DNA of 64,000 bases from an uncultured Eubacterium sp. (GCA_947089855.1 CAMUML010000019.1:1-64000); one strand, 5' to 3'; positions 45,354 through 54,158 are shown, numbered from the stretch's first letter. Numbers and translations are program-made. The notes: generated by a model from the sequence alone, not told the origin.

Positions 45354-46499
45354 TTACATCTGCTTCACGTCCCGCAGCAGCTTCACATTTTCCACCACTG
45401 CCTCCACCGCGATACGCACCTCTTCCATCGTCGTAGCCTCTCCCAGCGTCATACGCAGCGTCCCGGATGCCAGCCCTGCCTCCCTCCCAATCGCAGACAA
45501 CACATGGGACGGTTCGCCTGACCCGGCCGAACAGGCGGACGCAGCGGAAGCACATATATCTTTGGCATCTAACAGCAGCAGCAGCGTCTCACCTTCAATC
45601 CCTTCAAAACTGAAATTCACATTGTTTGGAAGCCTGGCAAACCGGTCGCCATTAAGCCACGCCCCAGGCACCCGTTTTTGAACCTCATTGATCATAAAAT
45701 CACGCAGCCTTGCCTCCCGGCGGATCCGTTCCGGCATTGCCTGCATGGCAAGCCGTGCCGCGCTTCCAAGCCCCACGATTCCAGGTACATTTTCCGTACC
45801 AGCGCGCTTTCCCTGCTCCTGGCCGCCGCCGTGGATAAAGGAAGCTGTTTTTACCCCCTCGCGGATATATAAAAACCCAGTGCCTTTTGGACCATAAAAT
45901 TTATGCCCGCTTGCGCTTAACAGGTCAATATGGCAAGCATCCACATCCATCGGAACCTGTCCGTACGCCTGTACCGCATCGGTATGGAACAATACCCCGT
46001 GGCGCCTGGCAATACGGCCGATCTGGGCAATCGGCTCTATGGTACCAATTTCATTATTCGCAGACATAACCGAAATTAAAACCGTATCTGGACGGATTGC
46101 CTGTTCCAATTGCGCAAGCGGTACAAAGCCCTGGCCGTCTACTGGCAAGTAGGTTACCTCAAACCCTTGTGTTTCCAGATATTTGCATGTATTTAACACC
46201 GCGTGGTGCTCGATCTGCGTCGTAATGATATGCCTGCCTACATCCTGGTATGCCTCTGCCGTCCCTTTTAACGCCCAATTGTCAGACTCGCTGCCGCCGG
46301 CCGTAAAATAGATTTCCTGTGGTTTTGCCCGCAGGGAACGGGCAATCATCCCCCTTGCATGTTCCACTGCCTGCCTGCTTTTTTCGCCAAATTCATAAAT
46401 CGTTGATGCATTTGCATACGCTTTCGCGTAATATGGCTGCATGTCTGCTGCAACTTGCTCCGCCATCGGCGTAGTAGCTGCATGATCCAGATAAATCAT
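45354..46499 (-). CDS. Cysteine desulfurase, NifS/IscS-like
   Basis: This 381-residue PLP enzyme removes sulfur from cysteine for Fe-S clusters or thio-nucleosides. The PLP lysine is in SASGHKFYGPKG, and the loop cysteine is in ASAACSAGSGE-like sequence (SAASACSAGSGEPSH). The N terminus MIYLDHAATTP is the family norm and the ATG at 46499 follows AGGAGG. It stands alone, with no iscU, thiI or mnmA beside it, so its sulfur acceptor cannot be told. Confidence 0.92.
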   Translation of the reverse strand: MIYLDHAATTPMAEQVAADMQPYYAKAYANASTIYEFGEKSRQAVEHARGMIARSLRAKPQEIYFTAGGSESDNWALKGTAEAYQDVGRHIITTQIEHHAVLNTCKYLETQGFEVTYLPVDGQGFVPLAQLEQAIRPDTVLISVMSANNEIGTIEPIAQIGRIARRHGVLFHTDAVQAYGQVPMDVDACHIDLLSASGHKFYGPKGTGFLYIREGVKTASFIHGGGQEQGKRAGTENVPGIVGLGSAARLAMQAMPERIRREARLRDFMINEVQKRVPGAWLNGDRFARLPNNVNFSFEGIEGETLLLLLDAKDICASAASACSAGSGEPSHVLSAIGREAGLASGTLRMTLGEATTMEEVRIAVEAVVENVKLLRDVKQM

Positions 46500-46612
46500 A
46501 ACACATCCTCCTGTTCCACTTTCATATTCCCTGATTCCTATTTCATATTTCTTCCGTTTGCACCATATATATTGATAAGACAATCCATTTTCCAACAGGA
46601 AAGGAATGATTT

Positions 46613-47932
46613 ATGCCGCATTTATCCCCTTTTAAAAAATATTCCAGCCATCCCCTGCTTCTTGGGACGGCTATGCTTACTGCCACCGGACTTGCCAGCA
46701 GGGTGATTGGCTTCTTTTATAGGATATTCCTGTCGCATACAATTGGTGCGCAGGGAATGGGAATTTACCAGTTAATTTTTCCTGTCTTTACACTTGGAGC
46801 CGCATTCTGTGCCGCTGGGATACAGACCGCCGTCTCTAAATATACAGCCGAAGAAGCTGCCTGTGGCCGCTGCCCGCAGGTCTGCCTGTATGCTGGGCTG
46901 ATTTTATCTGCCTGCTTGTCCTTGTTTGCCGCTGCCGCCATTTATTTTGGCGCTGATTTCGTATCGGTAACCATATTAGACGAACCACGCTGTGGGGAGC
47001 TTCTGCGTATTCTGTCCCTGTCCCTGCCGCTTGCTGCCGTCCACTCCTGTATTAACGGCTATTATTACGGCCTTCAAAAAACCGCTGTCCCTTCGATCTC
47101 GCAACTATTAGAACAGGTATGCCGTGTCCTGTGTGTTTACCTGATCTATCAGGTCTGCGCAAGCCAGGGCCGGAGCGTAACCGCTGCTATGGCCGTATGG
47201 GGCATGGTTGTTGGGGAACTTTCCGGCGCATTGTTTTCCGTTACCGTCGTCCGGTTTGCCCGGTGCGCCAGCCGCCTGCCTGCCTCCCTACATAAAATAT
47301 TTACATTTTCCGTCCCGTTGACAGCCAACCGGGTGCTGGTCAACTTTGTTAATAGTGCAGAAGCCATCCTGATTCCAATCTGCTTAAAATCCTATGGCTA
47401 TGCAAACGAAGATGCGCTTAGTATTTTCGGGATACTGACTGGAATGGCACTACCGATGATCTTGTTTCCATCCGTACTGACCAATTCCGTTTCGGTAATG
47501 CTTTTGCCTTCTATTTCACAGGCAAAAGCACAAAAAAACCAAGCGCTCATCCACCGCACAGTACGACGTACGATAGAATCCTGCCTGGTCCTTGGTTTTG
47601 CCAGTACTTTATTTTTTCTGCTTACTTATAAATGGATCGGCCAATTTTTATTTGCCAATACGCTTGCCGGGCTATATATCCGTACCCTTAGCTTTATCTG
47701 CCCATTTATGTTCCTGTCCACGACACTAAACAGCATCCTGCATGGGCTTGGTTATCCTGCAACAACACTATTTTTAAATCTCAGCGGCTGCCTCCTGCGG
47801 ATCGCCGTAATCTGGCTGTTTGTACCAGTATACGGCATACGTGCCTACCTGTATGGCATGCTGGCAAGCCAGATTTTGACCTCTGTATGTGCGGTCTTCC
47901 TATTAAACCGGTCCAAAGAACTGGCTGGGTAA
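46613..47932 (+). CDS. SpoVB-like lipid/polysaccharide flippase (MOP superfamily)
   Basis: This 439-residue membrane protein has about 12-14 hydrophobic segments and the SpoVB/MurJ-like N terminus (GLASRVIGFFYRIFLSHTIGAQGMGIYQLIFP). Such flippases move lipid-linked precursors; SpoVB acts in spore cortex formation. No signal for spore-specific control can be read here. It converges with the MBL-protein gene, the two ending at adjacent bases. Confidence 0.85.
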   Translation: MPHLSPFKKYSSHPLLLGTAMLTATGLASRVIGFFYRIFLSHTIGAQGMGIYQLIFPVFTLGAAFCAAGIQTAVSKYTAEEAACGRCPQVCLYAGLILSACLSLFAAAAIYFGADFVSVTILDEPRCGELLRILSLSLPLAAVHSCINGYYYGLQKTAVPSISQLLEQVCRVLCVYLIYQVCASQGRSVTAAMAVWGMVVGELSGALFSVTVVRFARCASRLPASLHKIFTFSVPLTANRVLVNFVNSAEAILIPICLKSYGYANEDALSIFGILTGMALPMILFPSVLTNSVSVMLLPSISQAKAQKNQALIHRTVRRTIESCLVLGFASTLFFLLTYKWIGQFLFANTLAGLYIRTLSFICPFMFLSTTLNSILHGLGYPATTLFLNLSGCLLRIAVIWLFVPVYGIRAYLYGMLASQILTSVCAVFLLNRSKELAG

Positions 47933-48952
47933 CTACTCCCCCACTGTCCAGTTATCGGATGGCGCACAGTTAAACTGTATATCCTCACCGTCGGAAGCTG
48001 CCACGATTGTCCCCTGGTCATCCGTGCGGAACATCTGCACACCTGCAGCACGCAGGCGGTTGAGCACTTCTGCATGCGGATGGCCATACCGGTTATGGTC
48101 CCCGCAGCTTATTACGGCATAAACGGGGTTTACTTCCTTGAAAAACGCTTCTATCGACGCAGTTTTACTGCCATGATGTGCGACTTTATAGACATCTGCC
48201 GCCACATCTTCCCCTGCATTTAGCATATCCTCTTCCGCATCTTCTTCCGCATCGCCAATAAATAAGAACCGGTTTTCCCCATGTTCCAGTAAAAAACAGA
48301 TCGAGCTGTCGTTTGCATTGGAATAGTGTTTTTGAGGCCCTAAGATTGTAATCTCTGCACTGCCCAAAGGATAAGTCTCCCCGGTTTCTGGATGCGTAAC
48401 TTTTAGCCTGCGGTATTTCGCTGCCTGGATGACGTCTTCATAGGTCTTCGTCCCTTTTTCAAAATCGGGCAAAAACAGCTTCCCTGTTGGAAATTTAGTC
48501 AAAACCACATCCAGCCCACCGATATGGTCGGCATCCGGATGTGTGCCAACCGCATAATCCAGCTCGGTAATCCCCTGGTTTTCCAAATAACTTTGTACTT
48601 GTGTCCCTTTGTTATTATCTCCGGCATCTACTAGCATGGCATGCCCATCACAAGTAATAAGCGTCGCATCCCCCTGCCCTATGTCCAAAAAATGTACCTC
48701 CATTGTGCCGTCCACCGGCCCGCCGCTTCCTGTACCGCGGCTGCCGGCAGCCTGTTCCCAAACAGACCCAGCTACCTGTGTCCCTGCCGCCAAAAGGCCC
48801 TTTATGTCCCAACCAGTACCTTTTCCAAATAAAACGGATACAATGATAATAAACAAAACTGCCGCAAAGGAATACTGCCTGCGGCTGCTTTTTGCCTGCT
48901 TTTTATTTTTTGCCCGTCCTGGCGTTTTTTGCCCAGACCTTGATTTTGCCAT
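47933..48952 (-). CDS. Membrane-anchored MBL-fold hydrolase (ComEC C-terminal-like)
   Basis: This 339-residue protein has a basic N terminus, one hydrophobic segment (about 28-45) and an external metallo-beta-lactamase domain. The motifs FLDIGQGDATLI, THPDADHIGG and YKVAHHGSKTAS are those of the ComEC C-terminal domain, which degrades or processes DNA. No ComEC channel part is present, so it is a free-standing exported form. It is 21 bp downstream of the DnaJ-domain gene. Confidence 0.88.
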   Translation of the reverse strand: MAKSRSGQKTPGRAKNKKQAKSSRRQYSFAAVLFIIIVSVLFGKGTGWDIKGLLAAGTQVAGSVWEQAAGSRGTGSGGPVDGTMEVHFLDIGQGDATLITCDGHAMLVDAGDNNKGTQVQSYLENQGITELDYAVGTHPDADHIGGLDVVLTKFPTGKLFLPDFEKGTKTYEDVIQAAKYRRLKVTHPETGETYPLGSAEITILGPQKHYSNANDSSICFLLEHGENRFLFIGDAEEDAEEDMLNAGEDVAADVYKVAHHGSKTASIEAFFKEVNPVYAVISCGDHNRYGHPHAEVLNRLRAAGVQMFRTDDQGTIVAASDGEDIQFNCAPSDNWTVGE

Positions 48953-48973
48953 TTGAACGATTACCCCTTTGCT

Positions 48974-49582
48974 TTAAATGCCCCCGCAGCAGCAGGTACA
49001 AAACATATTCATTAACACCATAGACATACAGAAACGGCTAAACCCTTCATATGGCCTGCCGTAACTTTCCCCCATACTGCTGTACCAGATGCCTCCAAAC
49101 TTTAATTGCTGCAAAAGCTGCCGGTACTCCATACTGCTTGGCTCCAGCCGTACAGCCTGCTCTGCAAACTCACATGCTGTCACATTGCTCCCCATCCCCG
49201 CATGTGCAATTGCACAATAATAATACCAGCGCGCCGTATGTTCGCTAATATTATTTAACACATTTAATGCATCTTTATAACAACGGTTCGCCAGATAATT
49301 CGCAGCTGCTTGCATGAGTGGCTCTTCCTGCGCCCTACCGCCGTAAGGGCCACGGCTGCCTGAAAAACCATATCCCCCAAAACTGCTCCCTTGCTGCTTT
49401 TCCTGCATAATCTGGTTATACGCCTGCTGGACATCTTTGAAACGTTCTTCCGCCTGTTCCCGGTCCGGATTGTTGACATTCGCATCCGGATGGTATTTCC
49501 GGCTTAACGCACGGTACGCTCTCTTGATCTCTTCATCTGTTGCCCCAGGGCTTACGCCCAGCACATCATAAGGATTTCCCAT
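48974..49582 (-). CDS. DnaJ-domain protein with C-terminal cysteine cluster
   Basis: This 202-residue protein has a J domain at residues 3-70 with the HPD motif (KYHPDAN), a Gly-rich stretch and a helical repeat part (TPR-like, about 95-160). It ends in CTCCCGG. It lacks the zinc and C-terminal domains of full DnaJ, so it is a specialised DnaK co-chaperone. The start at 49582 follows GGAGGGGG. It is cotranscribed with DUF5685 and the zinc-ribbon gene upstream. Confidence 0.88.
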   Translation of the reverse strand: MGNPYDVLGVSPGATDEEIKRAYRALSRKYHPDANVNNPDREQAEERFKDVQQAYNQIMQEKQQGSSFGGYGFSGSRGPYGGRAQEEPLMQAAANYLANRCYKDALNVLNNISEHTARWYYYCAIAHAGMGSNVTACEFAEQAVRLEPSSMEYRQLLQQLKFGGIWYSSMGESYGRPYEGFSRFCMSMVLMNMFCTCCCGGI

Positions 49583-49668
49583 GGCCTGCAGCCCCCTCCA
49601 AGTTACCATCCAACAGGCCACAATGCTAAGTACGTAACGCAGCCCAGGCAAACCTGGACTGCTGCAGT

Positions 49669-50568
49669 TTACTGCAATATTTTATCAGCATCAACTTTTC
49701 TGTCGGATCTGCTTTTCTTTTTTCCTTCTTTTTCCCTGGCCTGCTTTTTCAAACGCAGGTATTCATATTTTGTCCAAACTCCAGAATAAAGGATATTCCG
49801 GCAAATCTCTGCATGCAACAGGATCGGCAGGCGTTCAAATGACTTTGCACACTCGGCCATCATACTGGTAAGCATCAGCCCGGAAAATGTCTCAAAATCC
49901 TGCTCCGTCTTTTGCTGCATAAGTCTCAGTACATTATAGCAATGTTTTTTTTCATCTTTGTCAATATCTTCATAAGCATCCATCAGATAAATAAATTTGC
50001 CCATATAAAACCCCAGGCAACGCAGTTCCTCTGCCCATATATCATCTTCCCGCCAGGCAAAAACTTCGCCCAGCATCTCTCCAGTCAGGCCTGCAACTAC
50101 GTCTATATTCTGCTCCATGCTCTTTTCTGCCCGCTCTAGCCTACGCAGATATTGTACGATCGCACGTTCCTGCCTTGGATACTTTTTCCGGACACGCTCA
50201 TAATCTTTTTGAAAAAACTGCGACAGCGCCCGTTTCACATAAGAATGGTTATCGTTCCAGTCATCCTCAAAATTTTTGGCCGACAGTAAAACATTCATCG
50301 CAGCCGCATAGCTGGTTGCCTCGTTCCGGCGGACCGTCCGCTTCTTGGTTGGATGCAGTGCACAAAAGAACTCACTTGTTTTGTCTCCCAGCTCATATAG
50401 GCCCGTCAGCAGCACGATCAAAAATGTCATATCATAATTTAAAAGCATCTGGCCTTTCCTGCCAAACTCTTCCTTCAGCACCTGGCACAATCCACAATAA
50501 TACGACTGGTACATACTGCAATCCGCAGGATCCAGTTTTTCCCGATTGACATTAATATACCCAAACAT
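49669..50568 (-). CDS. DUF5685 family protein
   Basis: This 299-residue cytoplasmic protein starts MFGYINVNREKL and has YYCGLCQVLKEEFG and FMGKFIYLMDAYEDIDKD-like sequence, the pattern of DUF5685. Members often sit beside a J-domain gene, as here; no function is known. Three cysteines near the N terminus (C17, C25, C28) could bind a metal. The C terminus is very basic. It is 4 bp after the zinc-ribbon gene, so translation is coupled. Confidence 0.75.
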   Translation of the reverse strand: MFGYINVNREKLDPADCSMYQSYYCGLCQVLKEEFGRKGQMLLNYDMTFLIVLLTGLYELGDKTSEFFCALHPTKKRTVRRNEATSYAAAMNVLLSAKNFEDDWNDNHSYVKRALSQFFQKDYERVRKKYPRQERAIVQYLRRLERAEKSMEQNIDVVAGLTGEMLGEVFAWREDDIWAEELRCLGFYMGKFIYLMDAYEDIDKDEKKHCYNVLRLMQQKTEQDFETFSGLMLTSMMAECAKSFERLPILLHAEICRNILYSGVWTKYEYLRLKKQAREKEGKKKSRSDRKVDADKILQ

Positions 50569-50572
50569 AGCC

Positions 50573-50977
50573 TTAACTCTTTTTTATAAATTCTATACTG
50601 CACTTGGGGCAAGTAATTGCGATCTTCCCCCTGCCGCGTGGCACCCGGACCTTCTGCTGGCAGCCTGGGCACTTATAAAACCGGTATTCCTTGCGCTGCG
50701 CCCAATGCTTTTTTGCATTGCTGTATTTTACGGTACGCTGGTAACGCCAAGTCAGGTATTTTTGGTTCTGCGCCGACATTTTTGAAATATTCCTGGAAAA
50801 AGAGCGGTACATGCCATATATCAGAAGCACTATACCGGCCAGATAAAAAATCTGCAGCCGCGTAAATAAATCTAAAACCAGACAGGCCAGTGCCGCCCCT
50901 AAATAAACCCTGGATAACTGGTCACTTCCATATCTGCCGTACATAAACCTTGTCATTCGTTCCCGAAAACCATTCAT
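50573..50977 (-). CDS. Small zinc-ribbon membrane protein
   Basis: This 134-residue protein has two hydrophobic helices (about 20-55) and a C-terminal zinc ribbon (YKCPGCQQKVRVPRG, then ITCPKCSIEF). The four cysteines in CPxC pairs make a rubredoxin-like knuckle. Its genes are often linked to DUF5685 and DnaJ-like genes; the role is unknown. It is the first gene of the four-gene run DUF5685, DnaJ, MBL. Confidence 0.7.
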   Translation of the reverse strand: MNGFRERMTRFMYGRYGSDQLSRVYLGAALACLVLDLFTRLQIFYLAGIVLLIYGMYRSFSRNISKMSAQNQKYLTWRYQRTVKYSNAKKHWAQRKEYRFYKCPGCQQKVRVPRGRGKIAITCPKCSIEFIKKS

Positions 50978-51529
50978 GTTTCCACGCTCCCATCTGTTGT
51001 TTCCCTATTCAGCCATCTACCTACGGCAAGCCTGCTTTTGCGGTTGTGCCGTCGTAGATCTATCCATATTCCCGCTTTCAGCCTTATTTATGATCCTGTT
51101 ATCTATGGTATAATCGAAACTTTTTTCTGTCAATGGGATTGGCGGTGTTTTCAGAAAAAATTGAGAATATTTATAATTTGTTTATAAGCGCAGACTTTCA
51201 TTTATTCAGATTCATCCGTTATTTCTATACTGCAGGCCGCCAGAATTTACAGTAATGTAACTAAGAAAGTGTTTGGCTGGCGGCCCGCAGTCGGGTTATA
51301 CTGTAAATTTAACTGGTGTGCAGTATAAAATACTGAATGAAAAATAAAACATATACATGGAGCGGGTAGTATATATAAAACAAGTATTTTAAACTGTGCC
51401 CTTTTTCACCATTGTATAAAATTATAAATGGGGTTGCCAAGCACAGCATTCAGTTGAAAAAAATGCTTGCTATTCGCCTCCATAAAGGTACCCTTCAACG
51501 CCTATATCAACCATCAACTTTAAAAATAG
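50978..51529. repeat. Gene-free region with three overlapping inverted repeats
   Basis: This 552-bp region has no convincing gene. ACTGCAGGCCGCCAG (51229-51243) pairs with CTGGCGGCCCGCAGT (51277-51291), 14 of 15. AATTTACAGTA (51244-51254) pairs with TACTGTAAATT (51299-51309), 11 of 11. TATACTGCA (51226-51234) pairs with TGCAGTATA (51319-51327), 9 of 9. The first two pairs cross, giving an H-type pseudoknot topology, while the third competes with the first. It may be a structured RNA, or the nested ends of a decayed mobile element. Confidence 0.55.
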
Positions 51530-52510
51530 TTATTTCCAGTACTTTTTTACTTCTTTTGCTGCTTGCTGCATGGAAATAGAAAACTTATCTGCTATACGCT
51601 GTACCGTTTCCTGCTGCGGCACCCCAACTTCCCGGTATGTTTCAACAGCCCCCTCAATCCTGCCCTCTACCCTGCCTTCTTTTCTGCCTTCTTTTCTGCC
51701 TTCTAGTTTACTGTCATTCCTCATTTCTTCAATTGCCAAGCACATGTCTACCTTCCCCTCCCCCTGTGAATATTTTAGTTTTGAATTTGTTACCAAATTA
51801 ATCACTTCCGCCGCCTGCCGGTCCAGTCTGCGGAACCCTGGTTCTGACTGCGCAATTTCCAGCAGCCTGGCCTTGTCCCTGGAATATTTGATATACAGCA
51901 TGACTTCCTTTAGGCTAGTCTTAAATTCCATAATCGCTTCATCCGGCATCTGCCCCGGCGCCACCAGGTTGACCCTGTAATCCGGTACATGCTCCATAAT
52001 GGCCCCGTCTGCCGGTGCATACATTTCTTTTAAGGACAATGGGCCATCCCATTTCCCCGGCCCCCAGTAGACCGTTAACGTCACTACTGGAACCAGCCTA
52101 TCCGCTTTGCAAAACCCGCTTAGGAACTCCCCATCCCCCGCTGCCCTGCCCTTCCTATGCGACTTCGCTGCCTTTGCCACCTGGCGCGACAGCTGCATGG
52201 CGTCATAGGCCATGTTTTTTACCGGCATTGCATAATGGACGCCGCTTTGGTTCTCGCACCCTAAGATACAATATATTATTCCCCCGTCCATCATCGCCAA
52301 TTTCAATACATCCCGGTATTTCTGCTCTGGCACACCTGCACCGCCTGCGCCATAGGGCACCGTGATCTCCGTACTGTCCACTTCTGTAAGATCCCCCGGC
52401 CTGAGCACCTGCCTGCCGTGGTACAGGAACTGGTTAAAGGCATCCGCAAATATTTCCGGATCCCTCATATATTCTTTGGTTACTGTGTCAATCTTCCCCA
52501 GGCTGTCCAA
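51530..52510 (-). CDS. Rpn-family recombination-promoting nuclease / putative transposase
   Basis: This protein of about 326 residues is of the Rpn (PD-(D/E)XK) family: AFNQFLYHGRQVLRPGDL at the N terminus, then EQKYRDVLKLAMM and YCILGCENQSGVHYAMP. Near the C terminus is a repeat of (K/R)xEGR units (EGRKEGRKEGRVEGR), typical of the family. The assigned start is a TTG too close to AAAGGGG; a CTG at codon 4 or the ATG at codon 15 are possible. RpnA-type proteins promote recA-independent recombination in E. coli. It lies in the repeat-rich accessory stretch. Confidence 0.85.
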   Translation of the reverse strand: MDSLGKIDTVTKEYMRDPEIFADAFNQFLYHGRQVLRPGDLTEVDSTEITVPYGAGGAGVPEQKYRDVLKLAMMDGGIIYCILGCENQSGVHYAMPVKNMAYDAMQLSRQVAKAAKSHRKGRAAGDGEFLSGFCKADRLVPVVTLTVYWGPGKWDGPLSLKEMYAPADGAIMEHVPDYRVNLVAPGQMPDEAIMEFKTSLKEVMLYIKYSRDKARLLEIAQSEPGFRRLDRQAAEVINLVTNSKLKYSQGEGKVDMCLAIEEMRNDSKLEGRKEGRKEGRVEGRIEGAVETYREVGVPQQETVQRIADKFSISMQQAAKEVKKYWK

Positions 52511-52733
52511 CCCCTTTCTGCTTAATTATAGGCATTCCCCTTTTATCCCGCCATATATACTGGCAAACACGAAAGCTTGCCACAAATAACGCAGGCCCAC
52601 GAACGTCATTATCTTAACCCTATAGCAAACTTCATCGCCCGTAAATATAGTATATCACAAATAATGATTGATTGGTACCATAACGAACCCCTGGGCTAAA
52701 ATTTATACTTCAAATTTAATTACCAGAAACTAC
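52511..52733. other. Spacer between the Rpn gene and the RiPP terminator
   Basis: I see no gene, clear promoter or repeat in these 223 bp. A TATAAT occurs just before the Rpn gene without a good -35. Confidence 0.4.
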
Positions 52734-52773
52734 AAAAAACCTTGCAGACAGATACGAATATCTGTTTACAAGG
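52734..52773 (-). terminator. Terminator of the Nif11-leader precursor gene
   Basis: On the minus strand CCTTG-TAAACAGATA / TATCTGTCTG-CAAGG forms a 15-bp stem with one mismatch and a four-base loop, followed by TTTTTT. A close copy lies at 53654-53694. Confidence 0.85.
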
Positions 52774-52867
52774 CCATTGTCTGATTCTTCCCTTGCACAC
52801 TGCCAAAAGAAATGATGTCCATTTAATTATCCAATCATTACTATGCACAAAAGTAAAGAAGGCTTAT

Positions 52868-53230
52868 CTACCATACCCAATTGTCTTCACCGACACCCCC
52901 TACTACACAAACACACCGTGCCTTGTTATCTCGATTCAACCCGGCGCCTCCAACCGCACAGCCACAGGTTTTTGCCCCTGTTTGCTCATTTCCCTTTCCG
53001 CCTCCGCCGATCCCGCAGCCACAGGTATCTCCTCCCGCTATAGCATCCAGTTCGTCATCTGACAATTCATTGCTTTTTGCAGATTGAAAATCCGCTTCCT
53101 GAATTGATATGCCATATTCCGCTGCCAATGCAATATAATCCGATGGCTGGCTGTCACCCCTGGCATCTAATTCTTTTACTTTTTTCTTCAGTTCCTCATT
53201 CTGTTCCATTAATTCCAAAAATTCTTTCAT
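52868..53230 (-). CDS. Nif11-leader RiPP precursor peptide with three CxC core units
   Basis: This 120-residue protein has an N-terminal Nif11-like leader (residues 1-67) with the family's helical part, YIALAAEYGISIQEADF and the double-glycine end ELSDDELDAIAGG. The 53-residue core then has three Gly/Cys units: TCGCGIGGGG (Cys70, 72), TCGCAVGGAG (Cys89, 91) and RCVCVVGGVG (Cys106, 108), spaced 19 and 17 residues apart, ending NWVW. The start has a very strong ribosome site (GAGGAGG). Leader cleavage after GG and export by a peptidase-ABC transporter are expected. No modifying enzyme or transporter is within the window, so the maturation type (azole, thioether or unmodified metal-binding) is open. 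The gene ends in its own terminator. Confidence 0.85.
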   Translation of the reverse strand: MKEFLELMEQNEELKKKVKELDARGDSQPSDYIALAAEYGISIQEADFQSAKSNELSDDELDAIAGGDTCGCGIGGGGKGNEQTGAKTCGCAVGGAGLNRDNKARCVCVVGGVGEDNWVW

Positions 53231-53254
53231 TCCAAATCCTCCTCTTATTCTTTT

Positions 53255-53371
53255 TTACTGTACCATAACTTGCTCCATACATGTTTTTAGAACCGTCTGC
53301 GGGACGCCCAGCCCGGCGCATCCACCCATGCATTGCTCCGGCATCCTCCTATACCCCAGAAGTTTTTCCAT
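53255..53371 (-). CDS. Candidate small peptide encoded just upstream of the RiPP precursor
   Basis: A 38-codon frame (MEKLLGYRRMPEQCMGGCA, ending KTCMEQVMVQ) ends 25 bp before the precursor ATG, within the same predicted transcript. It contains three cysteines and a Gly/Cys motif (QCMGGCAG). Its ribosome site is weak (AGAGAAAAG), so it may be a leader peptide that couples or regulates translation, a second peptide, or chance. No family is recognised. Confidence 0.35.
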   Translation of the reverse strand: MEKLLGYRRMPEQCMGGCAGLGVPQTVLKTCMEQVMVQ

Positions 53372-53460
53372 GTTTTCTTTTCTCTTATTTATACGCATAA
53401 CTCAAAGATAAGGTCCCAAAAATAACCCATCCAGCCGCAACTTTTTTGAACCTGATCTAT

Positions 53461-53488
53461 ATTATAGCATACAAAAAAACCTTTGAAA
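53461..53488 (-). promoter_or_regulatory. Predicted promoter of the RiPP precursor gene
   Basis: On the minus strand TTTCAA (complement of 53483-53488) and TATAAT (complement of 53461-53466) are 16 bp apart. The transcript would have a leader of about 220 nt that holds the small ORF. Confidence 0.45.
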
Positions 53489-53653
53489 CAACATCTTATG
53501 CCGTTATTTTGTATCTGGTGCATGAAAAACCAACATTTAACATGGAACTTTTGAATTAACTTGAAAGACAATACCATTTTTATTGATATGAAAGAATTTT
53601 TTTCTGCTGTTTACATCTGTTAGGTTCAAGGCATCCCACGTGCATTTTGAAAC

Positions 53654-53694
53654 AAAAAAACCGTGCAGACAGATACGGATACCTGTTTACAAGG
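53654..53694 (-). terminator. Second copy of the precursor terminator
   Basis: This hairpin (minus strand CCTTGTAAACAGGTA ... TGTCTGCACGG, then T7) matches the one at 52734-52773 almost base for base, and the match extends about six bases beyond the stem on its 5' side. No gene of its own ends right before it; the nearest upstream transcript on this strand is rnpB, 90 bp away. Confidence 0.75.
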
Positions 53695-53784
53695 CCATTG
53701 CTTGCTTATCCTTTTGAATAATGCCCCAAAAATTGCCGTGCCCGTATAGCAATCGGATTATTGATGCTGTAACAATATAAGAAA

Positions 53785-54142
53785 AAACCAAGCAGGACTA
53801 TAAGCCGGGTTATGTCGTGAATGATCATCTATCTAGGACGGCTGTTGCCAGCCGCCTCAAGCAACCTACCTGAAGCTGGCGGGCCACGTCACTGCTTCTG
53901 CTCGGTCTTGCTTCGGATGGGGTTTACATATGCCCTCCCTGTTGCCAGGAAGGCGGTAGTCCCTTACACTGCCCTTCCACCCTTACCAGCCTGGTGCCTA
54001 ACAGGCGCAAAACTGGCGGTATATTTCTGTTGCACTTTCCTGGGAGTCGCCTCCACCGGACGTTATCCGGCATCCTGCCCTATGAAGCCCGGACTTTCCT
54101 CGTCTGCGGCCTTTCGGCACCTGCAGCCGCGATCATTCATCC
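53785..54142 (-). ncRNA. rnpB: RNase P RNA, class A
   Basis: The minus strand has the conserved 5' block GAGGAAAGTCCGGGC, the central AGTGCAACAGAAATATACC, the 3' block GGTAGGTTGCTTGAGGC and the closing P1 pairing GAATGATC / GATCATTC. Total length is about 358 nt, as expected for class A. It cleaves the 5' leader of tRNA precursors. The 5' end is placed near 54142 and the 3' end near 53785, each uncertain by about 10 bases. The gene lies between MITE copy B and the duplicated terminator. Confidence 0.95.
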
Positions 54143-54158
54143 TGCATTGGTTCCCATT

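Noticed and set aside
51195..51350. 6S RNA candidate
   Set aside because: The length is suggestive, but the paired arms cross rather than nest, and no open central bubble flanked by long stems can be drawn.
53389..53577. 62-codon frame upstream of the RiPP precursor
   Set aside because: Composition is that of AT-rich noncoding DNA, it overlaps the predicted promoter, and no ribosome site or family is visible.
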